A stretch of DNA of 64,000 bases from Ostrinia nubilalis (Eukaryota; Arthropoda; Insecta; Lepidoptera; Crambidae): the NCBI RefSeq assembly GCF_963855985.1, contig NC_087093.1, forward strand, positions 12,415,001 to 12,479,000, in the 5' to 3' direction. The notes under the pieces are model-generated. The model did not search any database. It worked only from the letters and a program-made list of their open reading frames with translations, and had not been told where the DNA came from. Positions 61,801-64,000 of the stretch are shown here, piece after piece (positions within the stretch are counted from its first letter, which is position 1; each line of letters opens with the position of its first letter). The translations under genes were made by a program, and so were the position numbers.

Positions 61801-62125
61801 TTCGGGAGGTCCAAATGCCCAATATTCACATATTTGTCCCTTTACGACATCCACTGGAAGTGTGAGAGTGGTCCTATCCTACTCTCCCGAATCCACACTA
61901 CTTTATACTAAATACTATCCTTACCTGAACGATATTCCTGTGCCTCAGCTGTGAATGCAGCATGATTTCCTCATGTAAAGGCTGGACATCGCCCAGATTC
62001 TTCTCAGGAATCTCCTTGACTGCTATGCGGACTTGTGTATTTAGATCTCTGGCCGCGTATACAACGCCGTACGTGCCTTTACCAAGCACCACGCGTTTGT
62101 TGCAATCGTCCAACTCGTATTCGAA
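34611..62125 (-). CDS. Ask1: ASK-family MAP3K (MAP3K5/15-like), 3' half, 13 exons
   Basis: Apoptosis signal-regulating kinase: a stress-activated MAP kinase kinase kinase that acts upstream of the JNK and p38 pathways. Exons (high to low): 61925-62125, 61089-61239, 60552-60766, 58974-59069, 58747-58886, 57954-58103, 52465-52558, 51490-51672, 50772-51036, 50160-50304, 46820-46936, 46139-46309, 34611-34878. All have GT-AG borders and matching phases, and total 2,196 nt (731 codons plus stop). Domains in order: kinase (GKGTYG loop, VKEIPE lysine, [14 protein letters not shown]), serine-rich linker, helical block with [10 protein letters not shown], coiled coil, and a SAM domain ([10 protein letters not shown] ... 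[11 protein letters not shown]). This order and these motifs match vertebrate ASK1. The N-terminal sensor half (thioredoxin-binding and TPR-like region in the family) lies beyond the window. Three of the exons have become tandem arrays, listed separately. Confidence 0.93.
34990..38453. mobile_element. 3.5 kb element with about 1.1 kb inverted repeats
   Basis: Left arm 34990-36105 (from tagtagggaatttagtgcaa) and right arm about 37335-38453 (ending ttgcactaaattccctacta) are inverted copies with a few percent divergence. The host sequence around it (cgtcccagctatgac on the left, actgaattattagtt on the right) matches one continuous older repeat at 4288-4360, so this is a clean insertion. The central part is a decayed retrotransposon RNase H region. 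A tag(ctta)n microsatellite lies at about 37250. Confidence 0.8.
36180..37195 (+). pseudogene. Decayed non-LTR retrotransposon RNase H region
   Basis: Across several broken frames the plus strand reads [60 protein letters not shown] and [17 protein letters not shown]. These follow the order of an RNase H domain of insect non-LTR elements (TDGSK, QAE.YAI, DSQAAL, PGH.GI.GNE.AD.LA). There are many stops and frameshifts. It lies between the long inverted repeats. Confidence 0.75.
41433..41557. mobile_element. 125 bp MITE in the SAM array (copy 1)
   Basis: Inverted ends atggtgcgtccacactgggc, flanked by TA on both sides, so probably Tc1/mariner-type. An identical copy sits at 43337 in the duplicated block. 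Confidence 0.75.
43337..43461. mobile_element. 125 bp MITE in the SAM array (copy 2)
   Basis: Same as 41433-41557, in the same position relative to its flanks. It was copied by segmental duplication (offset 1,904 bp) and not by a second transposition. Confidence 0.75.
45253..45462. mobile_element. MITE in a decayed SAM-exon relic
   Basis: Inverted ends gagggctatcg / cgatagccctc bound 210 bp. The flanks (ctcggataat | attgtactg) join into the usual relic sequence, with AT possibly duplicated. Inside, caggaccttactctacagtg occurs twice. Confidence 0.7.
46139..46309 (-). CDS. Ask1: ASK-like exon: first half of SAM domain (best copy)
   Basis: Acceptor ctttattctcag with a good pyrimidine tract, donor gtaagt, 171 nt, phase 2-2 (symmetric). 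Encodes [20 protein letters not shown], then [20 protein letters not shown] and [17 protein letters not shown]. This matches the start of the ASK SAM domain (DWLRVNGADEDTISRFLAED region of human ASK1). It is the most upstream of 12 near-identical copies and the only one with a strong acceptor. Confidence 0.93.
46820..46936 (-). CDS. Ask1: ASK-like exon: coiled coil
   Basis: Acceptor gttgtttcag, donor gtaaac, 117 nt, phase 2-2. Encodes [20 protein letters not shown], then [18 protein letters not shown], a heptad-patterned helix. In ASK proteins this coiled coil supports oligomerisation. Confidence 0.93.
47437..47599. mobile_element. MITE beside the 18-copy array
   Basis: Inverted ends agggatgttatggatat / atatccataacatccct. 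The interior repeats tttcggttatg. It ends 16 bp from the last donor of the array. Confidence 0.7.
47616..50304 (-). repeat. 18-copy tandem array of an ASK exon (148/150 bp units)
   Basis: Exon copies end at the donor sites near 50160, 50010, 49860 and so on down to 47616. Most units are 150 bp; three are 148 bp (2 bp missing near 48170, 48320 and 48767). Each unit is an exon-like part of about 138 bp plus only 12 bp (gtgagtagctag) before the next copy, so no intron fits between copies. The copies are nearly identical, except the outermost two: the 50160-50304 copy holds the true acceptor and the 47616 copy a distinct donor (gtaagt). Missing 7 nt puts copies out of phase, and unspliced reading meets TGA in every donor. 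The GC-rich 150 bp units also create long meaningless plus-strand open frames. Confidence 0.97.
50160..50304 (-). CDS. Ask1: ASK-like exon inside the 18-copy array (complete copy)
   Basis: The copy furthest upstream on the minus strand. It alone has a real acceptor (aaccattccag) and the right phase: 145 nt, completing a Glu codon and then [20 protein letters not shown], followed by a Ser/Thr-rich part and [13 protein letters not shown]. Donor gtgagt. The last part starts the coiled coil that continues in the next exon. Other copies are 7 or more nt shorter at the 5' side. Confidence 0.88.
50772..51036 (-). CDS. Ask1: ASK-like exon: conserved helical block
   Basis: Acceptor ctcaacag, donor gttaga, 265 nt. 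Encodes helices including [32 protein letters not shown] and [30 protein letters not shown] is strongly conserved in ASK proteins. Ends one base into a codon that the next exon completes as Glu. Confidence 0.95.
51098..51182. repeat. Inverted repeat with CG-rich tips
   Basis: gcgcgtgcgcgcgtaatttc pairs with gaaatgatgcgcgcacgcg; the centre holds gtcgtcacgacttcgcgacgac. Short, in an intron just upstream of the exon ending at 51036. Confidence 0.6.
51490..51672 (-). CDS. Ask1: ASK-like exon: C-terminal regulatory region
   Basis: Acceptor ttttttcag, donor gtaagt, 61 codons, phase 0-0. Contains [20 protein letters not shown], matching DSGFFMLRKDSERRATLHRIL of vertebrate ASK1 in pattern, followed by a helical stretch ending LLTM. 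Confidence 0.93.
51771..52337. mobile_element. Decayed relative of the 4395 MITE
   Basis: The right side contains gagcgataaggatgggtagc and ggggtcattg as at 4493-4520, and the left tip cggtcaccgagcag is weakly complementary to ctgctcggcgac. About 400 bp of AT-rich DNA separates the halves, so this is either a longer element or one with an insertion. Confidence 0.4.
52465..52558 (-). CDS. Ask1: ASK-like exon: serine-rich linker
   Basis: Acceptor tatccctacag, donor gtaagg, 94 nt. Encodes [20 protein letters not shown], then [11 protein letters not shown]. The RRSSS and SP motifs look like kinase sites; this is typical of the disordered linker C-terminal to the ASK kinase domain. Confidence 0.88.
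53101..53285. mobile_element. MITE with about 35 bp inverted ends
   Basis: Left tgagggttttcgcgattgaa and its near-complement at the right end, 185 bp apart, in an ASK intron. Confidence 0.75.
53900..53995 (-). CDS. Candidate cassette exon in the ASK-like gene
   Basis: A locally GC-rich block bordered by a possible acceptor (tcccgcaaaaag) and donor (AGCAG|gtaatt). It is 96 nt, phase 2-2, so it could be included between the exons at 57954 and 52558 without changing frame. It would encode [20 protein letters not shown] followed by [11 protein letters not shown], a Ser/Pro/Thr-rich stretch fitting the linker. The acceptor tract is weak. I do not recognise the peptide, so this is only a candidate. 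Confidence 0.3.
55915..56717. mobile_element. 800 bp foldback element inside the Harbinger-like transposon
   Basis: Arms of about 380 bp: aaggatagtgccagg...accaagtgctgcccag on the left is mirrored by ctgggcagcacttggt...ggcactgtcctt on the right, with a short loop near 56300-56330. No coding sense. Confidence 0.8.
56810..57320 (+). pseudogene. HARBI1-like transposase remnant
   Basis: Broken frames read [41 protein letters not shown], then [17 protein letters not shown]. The order matches HARBI1 proteins (F R..F R.SK.T...L; L.PLT; G...GISQ.TVSR). The catalytic region is largely gone. Confidence 0.6.
57954..58103 (-). CDS. Ask1: ASK-like exon: linker after the kinase domain
   Basis: Acceptor atcttctag, donor gtaagt, 150 nt, phase 2-2. 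Encodes [20 protein letters not shown] and then a Ser/Pro-rich tail ending SSPEI. The basic start and RSIS motif match the KKKK...LRSISLP stretch of vertebrate ASK1. Probably a disordered phospho-region. Confidence 0.9.
58172..58281. mobile_element. 110 bp MITE
   Basis: Inverted ends gggctaagatgcgcgcc / ggcgcgcatcttagccc (17 bp perfect), 70 bp upstream (minus strand) of an ASK exon acceptor. Confidence 0.75.
58747..58886 (-). CDS. Ask1: ASK-like exon: end of kinase domain
   Basis: Acceptor tttaaag, donor gtaagt, 140 nt. Encodes [20 protein letters not shown], then [20 protein letters not shown] and EDPFL. The final invariant Arg of kinase subdomain XI is in EQRATA. Ends in phase 2. Confidence 0.95.
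58974..59069 (-). CDS. Ask1: ASK-like exon: kinase alpha-F region
   Basis: Acceptor ttttatag, donor gtaacc, 32 codons, phase 0-0. Encodes [20 protein letters not shown], then [12 protein letters not shown]. The DIWSLG aspartate of subdomain IX is present. It joins the preceding exon as RGYGAP|ADIWSLG, matching RGYGKAADIWSLG in vertebrate ASK1. Confidence 0.95.
59083..59267 (+). mobile_element. Short Helitron-like element
   Basis: TCTATATATATAAAAGAAAG after an A, ending CTAG before a T; the interior has caagaacggctgaaccgatt and ggacataggatactttttat, typical of lepidopteran Helitron-like repeats. It lies 14 bp from the acceptor side of the ASK exon at 59069. Confidence 0.6.
59524..60551 (-). 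repeat. Six partial tandem copies of the ASK activation-loop exon
   Basis: Downstream of the complete exon lie six more copies of its 3' part, each starting near the TY(S/I)(G/A)VVKIS codons and keeping the donor (gtgagtattagcga). Exon-like ends fall at 60378, 60204, 60034, 59864, 59694 and 59524, with unit sizes 174, 174, 170, 170, 170, 170 bp. None has a convincing acceptor or the HRD region. Copies 2 and 3 are in frame with the complete exon (174 = 58 codons), and the frame stays open through both, but they read EFE instead of DFG. Copy 6 reads DSG and AAE for APE. Splicing from the first donor to 59069 removes all of them. Confidence 0.95.
60552..60766 (-). CDS. Ask1: ASK-like exon: catalytic and activation loop (complete copy)
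   Basis: Acceptor tatctcag, donor gtgagt, 215 nt. Encodes [33 protein letters not shown], and [19 protein letters not shown]. The catalytic Asp (HRD), the Mg-binding DFG and the APE motif are intact. The threonine in TET matches the activating autophosphorylated Thr of ASK1 (Thr838 in human). One family threonine (TFTGT) is Ala here. This is the only one of seven copies with a proper acceptor and the HRD part. Confidence 0.95.
61089..61239 (-). CDS. Ask1: ASK-like exon: hinge and alpha-E region
   Basis: Acceptor ttttgcag, donor gttagt, 151 nt. Encodes [20 protein letters not shown], then [15 protein letters not shown] and the tract ending [26 protein letters not shown] is a signature of ASK kinases. 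Ends one base into a glycine codon that is completed by the next exon. Confidence 0.95.
61375..61624 (+). mobile_element. 5'-truncated RTE retrotransposon copy
   Basis: The plus strand encodes the C-terminal end of an RTE-type [23 protein letters not shown], then [19 protein letters not shown] and [10 protein letters not shown], stop, then (ATG)n. It is flanked by a repeat of gatgatgattctcttt (before) and the same after, consistent with a target site duplication. It lies in the ASK intron, antisense to the gene. Confidence 0.85.
61925..62125 (-). CDS. Ask1: ASK-like exon: kinase N-lobe (P-loop and VAIK lysine)
   Basis: Acceptor ttttccag, donor gtaagg, phase 0 at both ends, 67 codons. It contains the glycine-rich loop [14 protein letters not shown] and the ATP-anchoring lysine in RIAVKEIPE, then [17 protein letters not shown] with the alpha-C glutamate. 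This is nearly identical in pattern to vertebrate ASK1. The preceding exon is not in the window, so this exon is the 5' limit of what can be seen. Confidence 0.95.
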
Positions 62126-62521
62126 CTGGAAAAATTGTATTTGGATAAAATAATGTTTTTTAATACATTTACTCGTACAAATTACTTAAAAGTTAACTTC
62201 TTCTCTTATGAAGGTTAAACTGAGAGTTTAATGAACTACTGATCATAAATAAGTACAGAATAAAATTATCAATCAAGTTGATTTAAGCCTGCAAATAACT
62301 ATTGTGACAGTGATGATTCCAATTGTGACTCCTCTGAGTACCAAACCGCGGATTCCCGGATCGATAAGCTGAATCCTTCGTCACTAGATCATTGAAGCAT
62401 TAAAGTTTACTCATAAACTGATGAATAACATGCTAAGTAGCTACGCAAAATATTCTAGTTACACATACCTATTAAAAATCGTATTTTTATCGTAATTGCT
62501 ATTACGATAAACTAGTAGTGT

Positions 62522-62660
62522 CTAAAGGTTCGGCCAAACCAACGCGATCACACGCGATCAGCCAGCGTGCAGCGATGGCGACCAGACTTAAATGCATTGA
62601 TCGCAATCGCTGCACACCGGCTGATCGCGTGTGATCGCGTTGGTTTGGCCGAACCTTTAG
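62522..62660. mobile_element. MITE with about 40 bp inverted ends
   Basis: Left ctaaaggttcggccaaacca and its complement at the right end; arms continue with gcgatcacacgcgatcagc. 139 bp. Confidence 0.8.
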
Positions 62661-62998
62661 TATTTTCAAGTGCGATACTATCTACAACAAAGTTATGCAA
62701 CAAACGTGCGTGAATGACAAAGTTATCTTATCAATAACGTTTGTAAATAACCGATAACAACTATCAACGACGTGACGTGAGACGTGTGTCAAGTTCTGCG
62801 GCGTCGCCTCAAGCAATTTTAAACCGTCACCGACAACGCATTAAGTTCAAATTACCCCAAGAAAAATAGTCGCGTTACGACATTCTCGGTGCTCGCTGCG
62901 TTTGCGCATCGGTTATCCTCGGTTCAACTCGGCGCTGTCGACAGTAACCGCTACTCACTCACTGGTTTGGTAACGACATAGTATAAAGAAGATAAGCC

Positions 62999-63895
62999 AT
63001 GTCACTAATACGGTCGCCCCCGAACAGACTATTTTCATCTCAACCAAACCTGGACACAAGCGAAGACATAGACGATGAGACGAGAATAAATACCAGAAAA
63101 AGAAAACATCCGGAAGGTGAACAGCTAAACGATTTCAGAATGGAGATTAAAGGAATGTTTGAAGAATTCCAAAAACGTCAAGAAGGGAAACTCGATAGCG
63201 TAACTAAGGCGATGGAAGCTTTGATTGAGCAGAACGCTAAATTGATACAAAGTAACAATGATATAGAACAAATGCTGCAGGAAAATAAGGTGCAGCAAGC
63301 AAAACTATCAGATAGGGTGAAAACACTTGAGTCAGATTGCGCTAATGCCCGCAACAGGATTACCGTACTAGAAGACCAACTGAATGATATGCAAAGGAAT
63401 CAAATCAAGAAAGCGATCGAAATAAGGAATGTCCCCAAATTGGAAAATGAAGATCTTCACGAGATTGTAACAAACATGATGAAGACACTCGATATCAGCA
63501 GCAATAACGACACTGTTAAGGAAGTATATCGCAGAGGCAGCGACAATGCGCCGATTACCGTGGAACTAGCGGAATTTGAGCAAAAAATAAAGATATTGAA
63601 AGCTGTTAAGACATTTAATAATAAAAATAAAGATAATAAACTGAATACCAACCACCTGGGTTTCAGCACATTGAGAGTGCCAATCTATGTCTCTGAAATG
63701 CTAACACCAAGAACAAAAATTCTACTAAGCTCGGCTAAGAAACTCGTCAAGGATGGTTTGTTCAAGTTCTGCTGGATCTCTAAAGGGGTTGTGCTCTTAA
63801 GAAAATCAGAAGGTGAACCTGCAATTGTGGTAACTAGACAGGAAGACCTGGAAGAAGCCAAGCTGCAAGCTGCAGGCAAAGGCAAACAGGACTGA
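62999..63895 (+). CDS. Non-LTR retrotransposon ORF1 protein
   Basis: An uninterrupted 298-residue frame. Residues about 45-140 are a charged coiled coil (EEFQKRQEGK ... LEDQLNDMQRN), as in trimerising ORF1 proteins. Residues about 145-230 fit an RRM-like fold (KAIEIRNVPK ... VEVYRRG-type core, here VKEVYRRGSD). The C-terminus (PRTKILLSSAKKL, then FKFCWISKGVVLLRKSEG) matches the FP25-like domain common in ORF1 of insect CR1/L2-type elements. It binds nucleic acid and would package element RNA. No signal peptide. The start follows a GC-richer leader (about 62760-62998) that may be the 5' UTR/promoter. ORF2 (endonuclease and reverse transcriptase) would lie beyond 64000. It is inserted antisense in or near the ASK gene. 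Confidence 0.75.
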   Translation: MSLIRSPPNRLFSSQPNLDTSEDIDDETRINTRKRKHPEGEQLNDFRMEIKGMFEEFQKRQEGKLDSVTKAMEALIEQNAKLIQSNNDIEQMLQENKVQQAKLSDRVKTLESDCANARNRITVLEDQLNDMQRNQIKKAIEIRNVPKLENEDLHEIVTNMMKTLDISSNNDTVKEVYRRGSDNAPITVELAEFEQKIKILKAVKTFNNKNKDNKLNTNHLGFSTLRVPIYVSEMLTPRTKILLSSAKKLVKDGLFKFCWISKGVVLLRKSEGEPAIVVTRQEDLEEAKLQAAGKGKQD

Positions 63896-64000
63896 CTATG
63901 CCCGGTGGCAAGTGAAGGACTTATTCTACTTAATTATTGTGTTTTGTTATTTGGTTTTTATGTATCGTTAAGTTTTGCTACGCTGAAAATTGTGTCAACT

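Overview
The window is eukaryotic and fits a lepidopteran (moth or butterfly) genome. It is AT-rich, has spliced genes with GT-AG introns, and is packed with repeats typical of Lepidoptera: 3' ends of an RTE-type non-LTR retrotransposon, Helitron-like elements (TC...CTAG, ending in a cgaagtcgcggg-type motif) and many MITEs. No prokaryotic operon, CRISPR array, rRNA gene or convincing tRNA gene was seen.

Two host genes can be supported. The first is a two-exon plus-strand gene at 5179-6715. It encodes a 475-residue coiled-coil protein that looks like a ciliary/flagellar protein of the CFAP100/DUF4200 type. The second fills the right half on the minus strand (62125 down to 34611). It is the 3' half of a MAP3K of the ASK family (MAP3K5/15; fly Ask1/Pk92B). 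Thirteen exons with matching phases add up to 2,196 nt (731 codons plus stop). They run from the glycine-rich loop of the kinase domain through the C-terminal regulatory and coiled-coil regions to the C-terminal SAM domain. The 5' half lies beyond base 64000.

The remarkable feature is that three separate exons of this one kinase gene have each expanded into a tandem array. (1) The activation-segment part of a kinase exon occurs 7 times (59524-60766; units of 170 or 174 bp). (2) An exon before the coiled coil sits in an 18-copy array (47616-50304; units of 148 or 150 bp). (3) The exon for the first half of the SAM domain occurs as 12 near-identical copies plus many decayed relics, in a higher-order array of about 7.7 kb (38640-46309). 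The arrays differ in whether their extra copies could be spliced in frame. Array 3 is the best candidate for real use, array 1 lacks good acceptors, and array 2 is blocked by phase and stop codons. The final SAM exon lies 11 kb away at 34611-34878, beyond a 3.5 kb element with inverted repeats of about 1.1 kb.

Layout: 1-5150, repeats and unassigned DNA; 5179-6715, CFAP100-like gene; 6716-34600, mostly unassigned DNA with nested transposons (a Helitron-like element carrying a piggyBac-type MITE; a 2.5 kb TIR element with repeated GGTAATTA motifs inside another Helitron-like element); 34611-62125, ASK-like gene with its exon arrays and intronic transposons (PIF/Harbinger-like, RTE, MITEs); 62999-63895, an intact retrotransposon ORF1 whose element runs off the right edge. 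The large plus-strand open frames at 39900-50400 are by-products of the arrays, not genes.
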